From assembly GCA_028278675.1 (NCBI GenBank), contig JAQAJJ010000001.1, forward strand, positions 62,001-126,000: a stretch of DNA of 64,000 nt. Reading direction: 5' to 3'. Made by a program: the position numbers and the translations under genes. Below the pieces are notes generated by a model. That model had not been told where the DNA came from. It was given only the letters and a program-made list of their open reading frames with translations, and did no database searches. Shown here in pieces: positions 31,335 through 42,996 of the stretch (the first letter of the stretch is position 1; each line of letters starts with the position of its first letter). Origin of the DNA: Candidatus Azophilus lithoversatilis. Its GTDB lineage: Bacteria; Pseudomonadota; Gammaproteobacteria; Pseudomonadales; Azotimanducaceae.

Positions 31335-32413
31335 GTGTGGTTCCCGATCGGCTGGTGAATCCCGCCACCGAAGGGGTTGGGGAAGGGCGTCTCGACCGCA
31401 GCCTGCGTCCGGTCACCTTGGACGAATACGTTGGCCAGAGCGCAGTGCGGGAGCAGATGGCCATCTTCATCGAAGCAGCTCGGCGGCGTGGCGAACCGCT
31501 CGACCACACCTTGATATTCGGTCCGCCCGGGCTCGGCAAGACCACCATGGCCCACATCGTTGCCCATGAGATGGGCGTGGCGGTCAAGTCAACGTCCGGC
31601 CCAGTGATGGAGCGGGCCGGGGATCTGGCAGCGCTGCTCACCAATCTGGAGGAGGGCGACGTGCTCTTCGTGGACGAAATTCACCGACTCTCGCCAGTGG
31701 TGGAGGAAATCCTGTATCCGGCCATGGAGGATTTTCAGATTGACATCCTGATTGGCGAAGGCCCGGCGGCGCGTTCCTTGAAACTCGACCTGCCGCGCTT
31801 CACGCTGGTTGGCGCCACCACCCGCGCCGGGCTTTTGACTTCGCCATTGCGCGACCGTTTCGGCATCGTGCAACGATTGTCATTCTACAGCGTCGAGGAA
31901 CTTTGCGAGATCGTGCAGCGATCCGCCCGCAAACTGAACCTCGCTGCCGAAGAGCCCGGTGCCTTGGAAGTGGCGCGCCGATCCCGGGGCACACCGCGCA
32001 TTGCCAATCGGCTGTTGCGGCGGGTGCGGGACTTCGCCGAGGTGAAGTCGGACGGCGTGGTTACCCGAGCGACCGCCGACGACGCCCTGAACCTGCTCAG
32101 CGTGGACCGCGAGGGATTTGACGCCATGGACCGCCGGCTGCTCGACACCATCATCCAGAAGTTTTCGGGCGGGCCAGTGGGCCTTGACAATTTGGCCGCC
32201 GCGGTGGGGGAGGAGAGCGATACAATTGAGGATGTCATCGAACCTTACCTGATTCAGCAGGGCTATGTAATGCGCACGCCGCGGGGCCGAGTGGCGACCG
32301 CCAACGCCTACCTGCACTTTGGCTTGGCGGCGCCGGATGACTCCAGCGCCGCGGCAGCGCGCCAAGCCGCCCTCGACTTGGCTTCCCTGCCTTCGGAGGA
32401 AGTGGACGAATGA
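31331..32413 (+). CDS. ruvB: Holliday junction helicase subunit RuvB
   Basis: [44 protein letters not shown]. Confidence 0.98.
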   Translation: MSVVPDRLVNPATEGVGEGRLDRSLRPVTLDEYVGQSAVREQMAIFIEAARRRGEPLDHTLIFGPPGLGKTTMAHIVAHEMGVAVKSTSGPVMERAGDLAALLTNLEEGDVLFVDEIHRLSPVVEEILYPAMEDFQIDILIGEGPAARSLKLDLPRFTLVGATTRAGLLTSPLRDRFGIVQRLSFYSVEELCEIVQRSARKLNLAAEEPGALEVARRSRGTPRIANRLLRRVRDFAEVKSDGVVTRATADDALNLLSVDREGFDAMDRRLLDTIIQKFSGGPVGLDNLAAAVGEESDTIEDVIEPYLIQQGYVMRTPRGRVATANAYLHFGLAAPDDSSAAAARQAALDLASLPSEEVDE

Positions 32414-32451
32414 GTCAAGTTTTCGGATCGTGCGCCGGCGCGCGCCGTCTC

Positions 32452-32470
32452 CAAGTTGCGAAGCAACTTG
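32452..32470 (+). repeat. Perfect hairpin CAAGTTGC-GAA-GCAACTTG between ruvB and tolQ
   Basis: 8-bp stem, 3-nt loop, followed by GTGTGC-TT-GCACAC at 32474-32487. Confidence 0.8.
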
Positions 32471-32512
32471 ATCGTGTGCTTGCACACGCCGCCTAACCAG
32501 CCGGAACCTGAC

Positions 32513-33190
32513 ATGGCCGAGCAAATTTCGATATTCGAGTTGGTGGCCAATGCCAGTCTGCTGGTGCAGATCGTCATGGCTCTTCTGGCGCTGGCCTCGA
32601 TCATCTCCTGGATGATGATCTTTCAGCGCTGGTTCTTTCTGCGCCGGGTGGCCAATGAGGTCGCTCAGTTCGAAGACCACTTCTGGTCCGGGGTGGACCT
32701 GCGCGAACTCTACGCGGAACTTGATGGCCGCGACGACCTGACTGGCATCGAGACCGTCTTCGTGGCTGGCTTTCAGGAGTTTGTGCGTCTCTCGGATCAG
32801 GCTGGGGCGGAAGTGGACTCCATCATGCAGGGCGTGCAGCGCGGCATGAGGGTGGCGCTGAATCGTGAGGAGGAGCGTCTTGCCACCCATTTGGCCTTCT
32901 TGGCCACGGTGGGTTCCACGAGTCCCTACGTCGGTCTGTTCGGAACGGTCTGGGGCATCATGAATTCGTTCCGCAGCCTCGCCAACATGAGCCAAGCGAC
33001 GCTCGCTTCGGTGGCGCCGGGCATTTCGGAGGCCTTGGTGGCCACCGCAATGGGGCTGTTCGCTGCCATCCCCGCGGTGATCGGCTACAATCGCTTCTCG
33101 GCCCAGGTTGAAGAGCTTATGAAGCGCAACGAAGCCTTCAGCGATGAGGTGACCAGCATCCTGCATCGCGCGGCCCAAGCGAGAGTCTAG
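32513..33190 (+). CDS. tolQ: Tol-Pal system protein TolQ
   Basis: ATVGSTSPYVGLFGTVWGIMNSFRSL; ISEALVATAMGLFAAIPAVIGYN. Confidence 0.96.
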   Translation: MAEQISIFELVANASLLVQIVMALLALASIISWMMIFQRWFFLRRVANEVAQFEDHFWSGVDLRELYAELDGRDDLTGIETVFVAGFQEFVRLSDQAGAEVDSIMQGVQRGMRVALNREEERLATHLAFLATVGSTSPYVGLFGTVWGIMNSFRSLANMSQATLASVAPGISEALVATAMGLFAAIPAVIGYNRFSAQVEELMKRNEAFSDEVTSILHRAAQARV

Positions 33191-33621
33191 TGCGCCGCAA
33201 GCCGATGTCGGAAATCAACGTCGTGCCCTACATCGACGTGATGCTTGTGCTGCTGGTGATCTTCATGGCCACCGCGCCTCTGCTGACCCAAGGCGTGCTC
33301 GTCGATTTGCCCGAAGCGCCCTCCGAACCGATCACTGACACCGAGGATGATCCGCTGGTGGTTTCCATTCGCGCGGATGGTGCCATTTTCGTGAATCTCG
33401 GCATCCAGGACGCCGATGATGAGGGCACTCGAGTGACCATCTACTCCTTGGGGGATCAAGCCGGCAAAATTCTCCGCGCCCGGCCTGAAGTGCCGGTTTA
33501 CGTCAAGGCGGACCACCGTTTGGACTATGGCAAGGTGGTTGGCGTCATGACTGTGCTGCAGAAGTCCGGGGCTGAATCTGTCGGTCTCATCACCGACCCG
33601 CCTTCGCAGATCGAAAGCTGA
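33190..33621 (+). CDS. tolR: Tol-Pal system protein TolR
   Basis: MSEINVVPYIDVMLVLLVIFMATAPLLTQGV. Confidence 0.96.
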   Translation: MRRKPMSEINVVPYIDVMLVLLVIFMATAPLLTQGVLVDLPEAPSEPITDTEDDPLVVSIRADGAIFVNLGIQDADDEGTRVTIYSLGDQAGKILRARPEVPVYVKADHRLDYGKVVGVMTVLQKSGAESVGLITDPPSQIES

Positions 33622-34328
33622 TGGCTGATACGGTTCGTTCCTACAGCGGCCCCCTCGTTCTCGCGCTGCTGCTGCATCTGGCGGCGTTCGCCGCGCTGCA
33701 CGGCGGCTGGTTCCCGCAAGCTCAGCCCGAAAGTCGCGCCATCAAGCCGAACCTCGTTCAGTCGCAGCTGATCGTGATGCAACCCAAGGCGCCACCCAAA
33801 CCCAAGGTGCCACCCAAGTCCGAGCCGCGGGTGCCGGCGGCGGTGCCGAAACCTGCGGCCGAGGTGCCCAAGGTGGCCGAGCCGGAGCCGCGGGCAGAGC
33901 CGGAGCCGCGCCCTGACCGGGAGGCGGAGCAGGCGCTGGAGGATCAGCGGCGCCGTTTAGCGGAACTAACCCAGGACTCGTTCGTTCAAGCGCTGGCCGA
34001 GGAAGCGTCTGAACTTGCCACCGATCAGGATCTGAGCGTTGCCCAGAGTTTCCGCTTCGGCATTTACCAGCGCGTGGTCGCCAATTGGTCGCGTCCGCCG
34101 AGTGCCCGCAACGGCATGCAGGCGCGCCTGCTGGTCGAACTGATTCCCACTGGAGCGGTTGTTGGGGTCACTGTGGTCGAGTCGAGCGGCAACAGCGCTT
34201 TCGACCGTTCGGCGGAAGCCGCTGTGCGCAAGGCTCGCGCCTTTGAAGTGCCTCGGCAACCAGACCTGTTCGAGCGCCACTTCCGGCGCTTTTCCCTGTT
34301 GTTCAAACCGGAGGACTTGTTGAGGTGA
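33621..34328 (+). CDS. tolA: TolA (cell envelope integrity)
   Basis: N-terminal TM, Pro/Lys-rich linker, TonB/TolA C-terminal domain; located between tolR and tolB. Confidence 0.88.
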   Translation: MADTVRSYSGPLVLALLLHLAAFAALHGGWFPQAQPESRAIKPNLVQSQLIVMQPKAPPKPKVPPKSEPRVPAAVPKPAAEVPKVAEPEPRAEPEPRPDREAEQALEDQRRRLAELTQDSFVQALAEEASELATDQDLSVAQSFRFGIYQRVVANWSRPPSARNGMQARLLVELIPTGAVVGVTVVESSGNSAFDRSAEAAVRKARAFEVPRQPDLFERHFRRFSLLFKPEDLLR

Positions 34329-35797
34329 TGGCTAACGAGGCAATGTCTCAGGCCGACAAGTTGGCGCACCGCCCCAAGGGTGGCGCAATCGAGTTGCTGC
34401 GCAACTTGGCGGTCACCGGGCGCACACGTCGATTCACTCGACAGCCCTTTCCCACGATCAGGAAAACTAGGCTTCACCGCGCCGCCCCGACTGCGGTTGG
34501 GATGGCCTTCATTGTGGTTGCGGCCTTCTGCCAAGGTGCGGAGAGCCTTGACAGCATCATCATCGATGCGGGATACGACCAACAGACCAAAATTGCGGTA
34601 GTGCCCTTTCGGATCGGGCCGGAGTTCGGCGATCGTGAACCCATTTCGGACATCATTGGCTTCGACTTGGCTCGCAGCGGCCAGTTTGCGCCCACCGAAA
34701 GAGGCAACATGCTGTCATTTCCGGCCGAGCGCGCCGAAGTCTTCTTTCGCGACTGGCGCGTTCTCGGCGTGGAGTACCTAGTCATCGGACGGGTGACGAC
34801 GGAGTTCAACGGCGACGTCTCGGTGAGCTACGAACTCTACGACGTGACCAATGAACGGGCCATGGCTGAAGAGCGCTTGACGGCCCCGGCCGCCAAGTGG
34901 CGCGACCTTGGACACACCATTGCCGATGCGATCTTCGAAGCGGTCACCGGTGTGCGCGGTGCCTTCTCCACCCGCATTCTCTATGTATTGGCCCAGAACC
35001 CTGGCACCGAGTACGCTCGCTACCGGCTTGAAGTGGCGGATTCCGATGGCGCCCGGGCGCGCACCCTGCTGTCCTCGGATGAACCCATCATGTCGCCGAG
35101 TTGGTCCCCGGATGCGGAGCGGGCGGCCTACGTCACCTTCGAAACCGGACGCCCGGTCATTGCACTGCACGACGTTGCCACTGGGGAGCGGGAGCTGTTG
35201 CCGCATTTTCCGGGCATCAACGGTTCCCCGGTCTTCTCCCCCGACGGGCGGAGCTTGGCGGTGGTTCTGTCCCGCGACGGCAATCCGGAAATCTACCTGA
35301 TGAATCTGGCGGACTACCGCCTGCGGCAGATCACTCGCCATCATGGCATCGATACCGAGCCGTCATGGACGCCGGATGGACGCAGCCTCATCTTCACCTC
35401 GGACCGCGGGGGCCGGCCGCAGATCTACCAGGTGGAACTGGCCACCAACTTCGTCGAGCGGCTGACCTTCGAAGGCCGTTACAACGCCCGGGCCCGCCTG
35501 CTGCCCGATGGCGTCCATTTGGTGTTCGTGCATCGCCGCGATGGGGTTGATCACATCGCTTGGCAGGATTTGGAGCGCAACGATCTGCGGGTTCTCACCG
35601 AAACCGCCCTTGATGAGTCTCCCTCGCTGGCCCCAAACGGCACCATGCTGATCTACGCCACCCAAGATCAGGGCCGGGGCATTCTGGCAGTGGTGTCCAT
35701 TGACGGGCGGGTGAGATACCGCCTGCCCTCGTCGAGCGGCGATGTGCGGGAACCGGCTTGGTCGCCATTCATCGACGGTCTGAAGTCGGCCTTTTAG
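34325..35797 (+). CDS. tolB: TolB beta-propeller
   Basis: Repeated [14 protein letters not shown] / [24 protein letters not shown] / [24 protein letters not shown]; start uncertain. Confidence 0.95.
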   Translation: MMANEAMSQADKLAHRPKGGAIELLRNLAVTGRTRRFTRQPFPTIRKTRLHRAAPTAVGMAFIVVAAFCQGAESLDSIIIDAGYDQQTKIAVVPFRIGPEFGDREPISDIIGFDLARSGQFAPTERGNMLSFPAERAEVFFRDWRVLGVEYLVIGRVTTEFNGDVSVSYELYDVTNERAMAEERLTAPAAKWRDLGHTIADAIFEAVTGVRGAFSTRILYVLAQNPGTEYARYRLEVADSDGARARTLLSSDEPIMSPSWSPDAERAAYVTFETGRPVIALHDVATGERELLPHFPGINGSPVFSPDGRSLAVVLSRDGNPEIYLMNLADYRLRQITRHHGIDTEPSWTPDGRSLIFTSDRGGRPQIYQVELATNFVERLTFEGRYNARARLLPDGVHLVFVHRRDGVDHIAWQDLERNDLRVLTETALDESPSLAPNGTMLIYATQDQGRGILAVVSIDGRVRYRLPSSSGDVREPAWSPFIDGLKSAF

Positions 35798-36009
35798 CGC
35801 GGGCGATGGCGCATCGCCCTGGAGTTGGAGGAATACCCCGCAGTCGGTCCGGGATTCCGTTTAGCGAGACAGGTTGGCCTGTCAAGAAAGTTTTCCTATC
35901 GGTTAGAATGGCTGGCTGTGATAGCCTTGCCAAGCATGTCTGCGGAATGATGATTGGACGATGTTGGGCATGATGGTAACTGATGCAGGCTTCAGAAGGA
36001 GAAGGAACT

Positions 36010-36534
36010 ATGCTTAAGCGGCAAATCGGTCTTTTAACTCTCGTGGCGGCGGCAGCGCTTCTCGTTGGATGCCAGACGCCTGAACCCACTCCGGAACCCA
36101 GTCCTCCCACTGATGATACGCGGCCCATTTCCACGCCGCCACCCACGCCGGAACCGCCGACGTTCAACGACAACATGGAACCCTACTATCCCGGCTCCAC
36201 CAAGCTGCTGCCGCGGGTGTTCTATTTCGAATTGGACAAGGCGGTGATCGATCAAGCCGATCTCGCGGCCTTGGAGACCCACGCGCAAGTGCTCATGGAC
36301 AATCCGCGACGCCGGGTGGTTATCGAGGGCCACTGTGACGAACGGGGCACGCGGGAATACAACTTGGCCTTGGGCGAACGGCGTTCGGATGCGGTGTCGA
36401 GGTTTCTCAAGGCCGCTGGCGTTCTCACATCGCGCATTGAGACGGTTAGCTACGGTGAAGAGCAGCCGGAAGATCCGGGCCACACCGAAGCGGCTTGGTC
36501 GCGCAATCGCCGCGCCGTGATGATCTATCGTTAA
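36010..36534 (+). CDS. pal: Peptidoglycan-associated lipoprotein Pal
   Basis: Lipobox LLVGC; VVIEGHCDERGTREYNLALGERRSDAV. Confidence 0.97.
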   Translation: MLKRQIGLLTLVAAAALLVGCQTPEPTPEPSPPTDDTRPISTPPPTPEPPTFNDNMEPYYPGSTKLLPRVFYFELDKAVIDQADLAALETHAQVLMDNPRRRVVIEGHCDERGTREYNLALGERRSDAVSRFLKAAGVLTSRIETVSYGEEQPEDPGHTEAAWSRNRRAVMIYR

Positions 36535-36645
36535 TTTGCGGGATGTTGTGCCTACGGCAACGGTGTGTGCGCGGAGGCGAGCGAGCCGTGGCATGACTCG
36601 GCGCACGTTGATGCAAACGGGATTAAGCCGTTGAAGTTAAGAGAT

Positions 36646-37518
36646 ATGCCATATTTGGAGCGGCAGCTTGGGTTGTTTTTTCTGGCGTTCGTCATGGTGA
36701 GTGCGCTGGCCCTCGAACAGGAGGGCATTGCCGCTGTTCCGGTGGAGGAGTCGGCACCGGAGAAGTCGGCGGAGCGGTCCCCGCAGCCGCTATCGAGTCC
36801 CGTCACCGGGCGTGACGTTGAGGTCTTTGCCGGCGCACATCCGGCCGCTAGGCCTGAGCTGGCCCAAAACGGCCGCGTTGCGCAAGGCGCCGGCGTTGCG
36901 CCGCTGTTTCACCAACTCCAAGTCCTGCAAGGCGAGCTTCAAACCCTGCGCGGGATGGTCGAGGAGCTTAGGTTTCAGATGGAACGCCTTGCTCGTGACC
37001 AACAGAACCAGTACGTTGATCTGGACCAGCGCCTGTTGGCGTTGCGCAGCGGCCATCCTCAGCCCGGTGTGGACGATGGGAGAGCGGACGCCCTGTCGCC
37101 AGGCCGCTTGGCACCGGCCGCCAACGGGCCGGACGGAGGTGGTGAGACCGAACGGGCGGCCTACGCGGCTGCCTTCAATCTAATGAAGGACCGGGCGTTT
37201 GACGAGTCCGCGGCTGCCTTCAAGCAAATGATCGAAACCTATCCGAACGGGGAGTTCACGCCAAATGGCTACTATTGGCTTGGCGAGCTGCATCTGGCCC
37301 AGGGGCACGCGGAGGAGGCCCGCCAGAATTTCGCCCAAGTGGTGAACCTTTACGCGAGCCATGCCAAGGTTCCGGATGCGCTGTACAAGCTCGGTGTGGT
37401 GTATCACCGGCTGGGAGACGATCAGCGGGCGCTTGAGTACCTGGACCTTGTGCAGTCGGAAAGCCCCGACAGTTCTGCCGCCGGATTGGCGCGCGAGTAT
37501 GCGGCGGAGCTGCGCTGA
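36646..37518 (+). CDS. cpoB: Tol-Pal system protein CpoB/YbgF
   Basis: AAYAAAFNLMKDRAFDESAAAFKQMIETYPNGEFTPNGYYWLGELHLAQG, TPR; follows pal. Confidence 0.93.
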   Translation: MPYLERQLGLFFLAFVMVSALALEQEGIAAVPVEESAPEKSAERSPQPLSSPVTGRDVEVFAGAHPAARPELAQNGRVAQGAGVAPLFHQLQVLQGELQTLRGMVEELRFQMERLARDQQNQYVDLDQRLLALRSGHPQPGVDDGRADALSPGRLAPAANGPDGGGETERAAYAAAFNLMKDRAFDESAAAFKQMIETYPNGEFTPNGYYWLGELHLAQGHAEEARQNFAQVVNLYASHAKVPDALYKLGVVYHRLGDDQRALEYLDLVQSESPDSSAAGLAREYAAELR

Positions 37519-37547
37519 CTGGCGGTGAGCTGCCTCGATTACCCATC

Positions 37548-38189
37548 ATGCGGTTGCGCATTGCCGAAATCTTCCTGTCGCTGCAGGGCGAAACCACCAC
37601 CGTTGGCCTGCCCACCGTCTTCGTTCGCCTGACTGGCTGCCCGCTGCGTTGCGGCTACTGCGACACGACCTACGCCTTTGCCGGCGGTGAAATGCGCACG
37701 GTCGAGAGCATCCTGACCGAAGTGAAAACCCATTCCATCTCCCATGTGACCGTGACCGGCGGCGAGCCGCTGGCGCAGCCCGAGGTTCACGGCCTGCTCA
37801 GTGCGCTGTGCGATGCAGGCTTCAAGGTGTCACTGGAAACCAGCGGGGCGCTGGACGTCGCTCCGGTCGACCAGCGCGTCAGCAAGATCGTTGATGTCAA
37901 GACCCCGGGCTCCGGAGAGGTGGGCCGCAACCTGTGGCGCAACCTGGAGCGCTGCGGCCCCGGGGATCAAATCAAGTTCGTGATTTGCGATCGCGCCGAC
38001 TACAATTGGGCGAAGCTGAAGTGCGATGAATTCAAGCTCGTGGAACGCGTTGGTGCGGTGCTGTTTTCGCCGAGCCATGATGATTTGCCCGCTCGCAGCC
38101 TTGCCGATTGGATTGTCGCCGACCGTTATCCCGTGCGTCTGCAGATTCAATTGCACAAGGTTCTGTGGGGCAACGAGCCGGGACGTTGA
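37548..38189 (+). CDS. queE: 7-carboxy-7-deazaguanine synthase
   Basis: [36 protein letters not shown], radical SAM CxxxCxxC. Confidence 0.95.
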   Translation: MRLRIAEIFLSLQGETTTVGLPTVFVRLTGCPLRCGYCDTTYAFAGGEMRTVESILTEVKTHSISHVTVTGGEPLAQPEVHGLLSALCDAGFKVSLETSGALDVAPVDQRVSKIVDVKTPGSGEVGRNLWRNLERCGPGDQIKFVICDRADYNWAKLKCDEFKLVERVGAVLFSPSHDDLPARSLADWIVADRYPVRLQIQLHKVLWGNEPGR

Positions 38190-38869
38190 AAGCGGTCGTT
38201 CTGCTGTCGGGGGGCTTGGACTCTGCCACCGCCTTGGCCATTGCAAGCGCCCAAGGCTTTGCCTGCCATGCGCTGTCCTGCCGTTACGGGCAGCGTCATC
38301 GGGTGGAATTGGAAGCCGCGGCCGCGGTAGCCCGTTCGCTCGGCGCAGTCGAACACCGGGAGGTGGCTGTTGACTTGGCCGGCTTTGGCGGTTCGGCGCT
38401 AACCGATGCCGACATCGACGTGCCCGGGGTGCCGACCTCGGGCATTCCGGTGACCTATGTGCCCGCCCGCAACACGGTCCTGTTGGCTTTGGCTTTGGCA
38501 TGGGCCGAAACGCTTGGAGCGGAGCATGTGTTCGTTGGGGTCAACGCGGTGGACTATTCGGGCTACCCGGATTGCCGCCCTGAGTTCATAGCCGCCTTCG
38601 AAACCATGGCGAACTTGGCCACCAAGGCCGCAGTGGAGGGCCGGCGCTTGAGCATTCACGCGCCGCTGATCGATCTCGGCAAGGACGAGATCATCCGCCG
38701 TGGAGTCAGCCTAGGGGTGGACTACGCATTGACCGTCTCGTGTTATCAACCCACCGATCAAGCCGAGGCTTGCGGTCGATGCGACAGTTGCCGCTTGCGC
38801 CGCACTGGATTTGAGGCTGCCGGCGTCCCGGACCCCACCCGCTACGTTGTGGGCTTCGCCGACCCTTAG
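38186..38869 (+). CDS. queC: 7-cyano-7-deazaguanine synthase
   Basis: [18 protein letters not shown]-terminal [13 protein letters not shown] start overlaps the queE stop. Confidence 0.95.
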   Translation: MKAVVLLSGGLDSATALAIASAQGFACHALSCRYGQRHRVELEAAAAVARSLGAVEHREVAVDLAGFGGSALTDADIDVPGVPTSGIPVTYVPARNTVLLALALAWAETLGAEHVFVGVNAVDYSGYPDCRPEFIAAFETMANLATKAAVEGRRLSIHAPLIDLGKDEIIRRGVSLGVDYALTVSCYQPTDQAEACGRCDSCRLRRTGFEAAGVPDPTRYVVGFADP

Positions 38870-39930
38870 TCCGAGGACTGGCCGCTGCCGCCCGCCGCCG
38901 CATCGGCTTCGAGCAGGCGGGCTCCGCGCAGGATGTTGCCGAGGGCGTAGTTGCCTTCGTGGCAGGCGTATTCGTACACCCGCGTGTCCGTGGCTGGCCA
39001 CGGATACTCGCCGGACCAGGACGACTCCCATGCGGCGGGATCCTCCACCGTGAAGGCGTACAGCAGTTGATCCTTGCTGGTGCGGGTGAAACGCTCCACC
39101 ACGCGCAAGGCCTCGGTGGCGCCGAAAAAGTAAAGCCCGGACTTCGTCTTGAAGTTCTCGGTTCTCACCACCAAGGTGTCGCCCTCCCAATGACCCACGG
39201 AATCTCCCATCCACTGGCGTATTCCCGGCGTATGTCCGCCCGCCAACCGAATGATTCGGGCATCGTGGACCATTTCATTGAGAATCATGACGTAGTCCCG
39301 CGTCTGCACGATGCGCTTGAGGTTGTTGTAGAGGGTGGGCAGCATCGGTGGCCCCGAAGAGGAGCCGAACGCCAGCAGGCAACGCTCCCCCAGGGGACGC
39401 ATTTCGGCATCGTCATAGGGCCCCGGGCCTTCTCGCCCCAGCCACCAGGCGGTGCCGGTGTTCTGGCCGAACAGGGCGAATAGTGCGGCTCGTCGCTGCT
39501 GGCCGATGGGCGTCTGTGCGGGCAGCCGCCCGTTGACGGGGTCGAAAATGATGGAGGTGCGGAACTTGCCGTCGATCATGAAGCGGTCGTTGCCGGGATC
39601 GATCCAGAAGGCGTTGTAGCCGCCCACATTGCCGGCTGCGCCCGTCGAACCGTCACCGCCGGCCGGGGGAGCCTTCCGGTTCGGGTCGCTGTGTTGCGCA
39701 TCCTCCTCGATGAACGCCTGCGCCTCATCAACCAGCTTCTGCGCTTCCTCTGGCGCCAGAAAGAGATTTTCGCCATAGGCCTCGGGCCGCTCCAGCGGCG
39801 TCAACGTGGCGATGTCGTAGGTGCCGCTGAGATCCGGGCGACCATCAGCAGTGCGCGGAATGTCGGCGTCCACGGGCAGGGCGAGCAGGACCAGCGGGAT
39901 GCTGAAGATGACTTTCAACTGCGCTCGCAT
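38866..39930 (-). CDS. Conserved exported protein of unknown function
   Basis: Signal peptide [47 protein letters not shown]. Confidence 0.65.
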   Translation of the reverse strand: MRAQLKVIFSIPLVLLALPVDADIPRTADGRPDLSGTYDIATLTPLERPEAYGENLFLAPEEAQKLVDEAQAFIEEDAQHSDPNRKAPPAGGDGSTGAAGNVGGYNAFWIDPGNDRFMIDGKFRTSIIFDPVNGRLPAQTPIGQQRRAALFALFGQNTGTAWWLGREGPGPYDDAEMRPLGERCLLAFGSSSGPPMLPTLYNNLKRIVQTRDYVMILNEMVHDARIIRLAGGHTPGIRQWMGDSVGHWEGDTLVVRTENFKTKSGLYFFGATEALRVVERFTRTSKDQLLYAFTVEDPAAWESSWSGEYPWPATDTRVYEYACHEGNYALGNILRGARLLEADAAAGGSGQSSD

Positions 39931-40227
39931 AGCGGGCCCTCGGTCGGATAAACCAGATAACCATACCGCAAAACGGCTTGGGGGAGGAATGGAAGGCACC
40001 GTCCACGAGGTCCGCCTGCCAACGACCGATGGCCGTCACCTGGTGCTGCCGCGCCACACGCAACCTACGCCCGATCAACGTCTGCTGCTCCGAAAACTGG
40101 GCCCGAACATCAGGAGAGAGCCCGAGAGCTCCTCGTGGCAGCGGCGGTCTGCAACTGGGATCGGGGTAGAGTGGGGAGCCCGGACACTTGGAGGGGGCTG
40201 ATCGGAATCGCCCATTGAAAGGGGCGC

Positions 40228-40303
40228 TGGTGGGTCGTCTGGGGCTCGAACCCAGGACCAACGGGTTAAAAGCCCGGTGCTCTACCAACTGAGCTAACGA
40301 CCC
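40228..40303 (-). tRNA. tRNA-Lys (anticodon UUU), CCA encoded
   Basis: Reverse complement GGGTCGTTAGCTCAGTTGGTAGAGCACCGGGCTTTTAACCCGTTGGTCCTGGGTTCGAGCCCCAGACGACCCACCA folds as a cloverleaf. Confidence 0.97.
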
Positions 40304-40432
40304 CGCCGCCAGCAGGGCGCGCATTGTATGCAGGGTTCGATGGCTAAACAAGCCTGCCTAACCTGCCTGTTGTCAACAGCCTCCGGCGAAGTGCTGGCAC
40401 TAAAACGATGAAAAAGGTAGCATTTCAGCATT

Positions 40433-41338
40433 ATGAAAACCACGGCAACGGTCAATCTTTCTGACTATGTAAGCGCCGAGGAGATGCGCCCCCTGCAGGC
40501 GCGTTCGGACTGGCTGGCCAGTTGGATGGCGTTGTTCAATTTGGTCGTGATGGCCGCAGCCTTTGCTTTGCCCGTCCTGTGGTTCAATCCGCTGACCCTG
40601 ATCATTGGCGTATTGCTGCTCGGCGGGCGTCAGTTGGGCATGGCGGTGCTTTACCACGAGTGCGCCCATCAGATCTTCTTCAAGGCCCGGTGGCTGAACG
40701 ACGCCTTCGGCACTTGGTTGTTCGGCGGCTTGATGAATACGTCGCTGGCCGGCTATCGGGCCTATCATCTGGACCACCATCGCCACGCGGGCACCGAGCA
40801 GGACCCGGACTTCGCCATGGCCAGCGCCTATCCGGCGGAGCCTGCCAGCATGCGCCGCAAGCTCACGAGGGATCTGACCGGCCGCACGGGCTTGAAGGAT
40901 GTTCGTCGGCAGATCAAGTCATTTGGCCTCGCGCGCAACGCTCCCTTCCTAGCATCCCACGGCCTCATGCTCGGCCTGCTGGCGCTGGCCGGTGCGCCTT
41001 GGGCCTACGCCCTTTGGTGGGTGGCCTATCTGGTGGCCTATCAGGTGGTCACCCGCATTCGGTTCATGAGCGAGCACGGCGTGGCCGTGGACCGGCTAAG
41101 CCCGGACGTGCGCGAGAACACCGTCACCACTTTGACCTCCTGGTGGGAGCGCCTGCTCATCGGACCGAACTTCGTCAGCTACCACTTGGAACACCACCTG
41201 CAAGCGGGGGTGCCCTGCTATCGCCTGCGCCGCTTTCACCACCTGCTGAAGGAAAGAGGGTTCTTCGCCGCTTGCGAGCAGCCAGCGCGTTGCTTCTCCA
41301 ACGGCTACCTGCACGTTCTGCGCAAAGCCACCGCCTAG
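40433..41338 (+). CDS. Fatty acid desaturase family protein
   Basis: His boxes HECAH, HLDHHRH, HLEHH. Confidence 0.9.
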   Translation: MKTTATVNLSDYVSAEEMRPLQARSDWLASWMALFNLVVMAAAFALPVLWFNPLTLIIGVLLLGGRQLGMAVLYHECAHQIFFKARWLNDAFGTWLFGGLMNTSLAGYRAYHLDHHRHAGTEQDPDFAMASAYPAEPASMRRKLTRDLTGRTGLKDVRRQIKSFGLARNAPFLASHGLMLGLLALAGAPWAYALWWVAYLVAYQVVTRIRFMSEHGVAVDRLSPDVRENTVTTLTSWWERLLIGPNFVSYHLEHHLQAGVPCYRLRRFHHLLKERGFFAACEQPARCFSNGYLHVLRKATA

Positions 41339-41530
41339 GCTGCGCCTCCCCAATACGGCACGCCAGCGCTCACCGTTGCGAGGGCGTGATGTCCTCCAAT
41401 GAAGCCTGCTTGGATTTGGCATCTTCCCGCGGACCGAGGACATCTTGCCTTCGCTGCCGAACGGGCGTCGGCGTCGCCGGAGTGGATCCCCGGGGCAAAC
41501 AGAGCGCCGTTCGGGCCGACGCGGGCCGCC

Positions 41531-42994
41531 TTAGGCGGCAACGGCCTGCGCGTTTGCTGGCGGTTCCGCGTCGGCGGGTTCGATCTTGAAGCCCGTTGCG
41601 CCGTAGGCCATCGACACCAACGGATTGATCAGGTTGAAGAAGCAGAAGGGCAGATAGGCCAAGGTGGGCACGCCCAAGGTGGCCGCCATGTAGGCGCCGC
41701 AGGTGTTCCAAGGCACCAGCGGCGAGGTGATGGTGCCAGTATCCTCGACCACCCGCGCCAGGTTCTTTTCGTGCAGGCCGCGGCGCAGGTATTCGTCCCG
41801 GAACATGCGTCCGGTCAGCACGATGGCCATGAACTGATCGGCTGCCAGTACGTTGATGCCGAAGCATGTGCCGCCGCTCGCCGCGATCAGGCTGCCCGTG
41901 CTGCGGCCCAGTTTGATCAGGCCGCGCAGGAGAACCTGCAGGATGCCTGCCCGTTCCAGGACCGCGCCAAAGGCCATGGCGGCAATGACCAGCCAGACGG
42001 TGGCCAGCATCGAGCTCATGCCGCCTCGGGACAGCAACGAATCAAGGTCGGCATCACCCGTGGTGGCCGTATAACCGTCGAACAGCACCGTCCACAGGAC
42101 CCGCGTGATGGTGCCGACGCCGTTGCTCTCGCCGTCGGCCATCGCGAGAATGGCGGGGCGTTGAAACGCCAAAGCAAAGAGTATGCCGGTCAAAGCGCCC
42201 GCCAAAATCGTGGCCACTGCGGGCGTTTTACGCACCGCCAAGACGATCACCAGAACCAGTGGGACGAGATGCAGTGCGCTGATGTCGAAGTGGGCTTCGA
42301 GCAGGGCCAGGGAGGCGTCGAGGTTGCCCGCCTGTTCGGCTTCGGAGCCGCCGCCGATAAAGAGGAAGATCGCTAGGGCCGCGGCTAGGCTCGGCGCGGT
42401 GGTCCAAGTCATGTGCCGAATGTGGGTGAAGATGTCGATGCCGGTAACCGCTGGGGCCAGATTGGTGGTGTCTGAAAGCGGCGACATTTTGTCGCCGAAG
42501 TAGGCGCCGCTGATGATGGCCCCGGCAGTGATCTCCACCGACTGGCCCAACGCTGCGGCGATGCCCACCAGCGCAATGCCCAAGGTGCCCGCCACTGTCC
42601 AGGAACTGCCGATTGCGATTGCCGTGATGGCGCACAGCAGGCAGCAGGCGGCGTAGAAAAAGCCAGGGTCCAGCACCAGCAGCCCGTAGAAGATCAGCGT
42701 CGGCACCGTGCCGCTGATCATCCAGGCGCCGATCAGGCTGCCGACGGAGAGCAGAATGAGGATCGCCGGCATGGCGGTGCCGATGCCGCCCACAATCGCC
42801 CGTTCGATTGCCTTCCAGCGATGGCCGTTCTTTAAGCCGATGCCTGCGGCGATCGCCGCGCCGCAGACCAGGGCGATTTGATTGGCGCCGGCTGACGAGT
42901 CGCTGCCGAACAGCGCCACTGAAGCCGTCAGCAGCGCCAGTGTGCCGCCGATGCCGATGAACGCATCCGCAGCGTTGGCTACTCGGATCTCCAA
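41531..42994 (-). CDS. nhaC: Na+/H+ antiporter NhaC family
   Basis: GAYFGDKMSPLSDTTNLAPAVTG; GTITSPLVPWNTCGAYMAATLGV. Confidence 0.93.
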   Translation of the reverse strand: MEIRVANAADAFIGIGGTLALLTASVALFGSDSSAGANQIALVCGAAIAAGIGLKNGHRWKAIERAIVGGIGTAMPAILILLSVGSLIGAWMISGTVPTLIFYGLLVLDPGFFYAACCLLCAITAIAIGSSWTVAGTLGIALVGIAAALGQSVEITAGAIISGAYFGDKMSPLSDTTNLAPAVTGIDIFTHIRHMTWTTAPSLAAALAIFLFIGGGSEAEQAGNLDASLALLEAHFDISALHLVPLVLVIVLAVRKTPAVATILAGALTGILFALAFQRPAILAMADGESNGVGTITRVLWTVLFDGYTATTGDADLDSLLSRGGMSSMLATVWLVIAAMAFGAVLERAGILQVLLRGLIKLGRSTGSLIAASGGTCFGINVLAADQFMAIVLTGRMFRDEYLRRGLHEKNLARVVEDTGTITSPLVPWNTCGAYMAATLGVPTLAYLPFCFFNLINPLVSMAYGATGFKIEPADAEPPANAQAVAA

Positions 42995-42996
42995 CG

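Noticed and set aside
31880-33178. 432-aa ORF antisense to ruvB/tolQ
   Set aside because: Antisense shadow frame of two confident genes
41335-41541. Short minus ORF between the desaturase and nhaC (GPNGALFAPGIHSGDADARSAAKARCP...)
   Set aside because: Reads somewhat protein-like but I could not assign a family or start site; insufficient support
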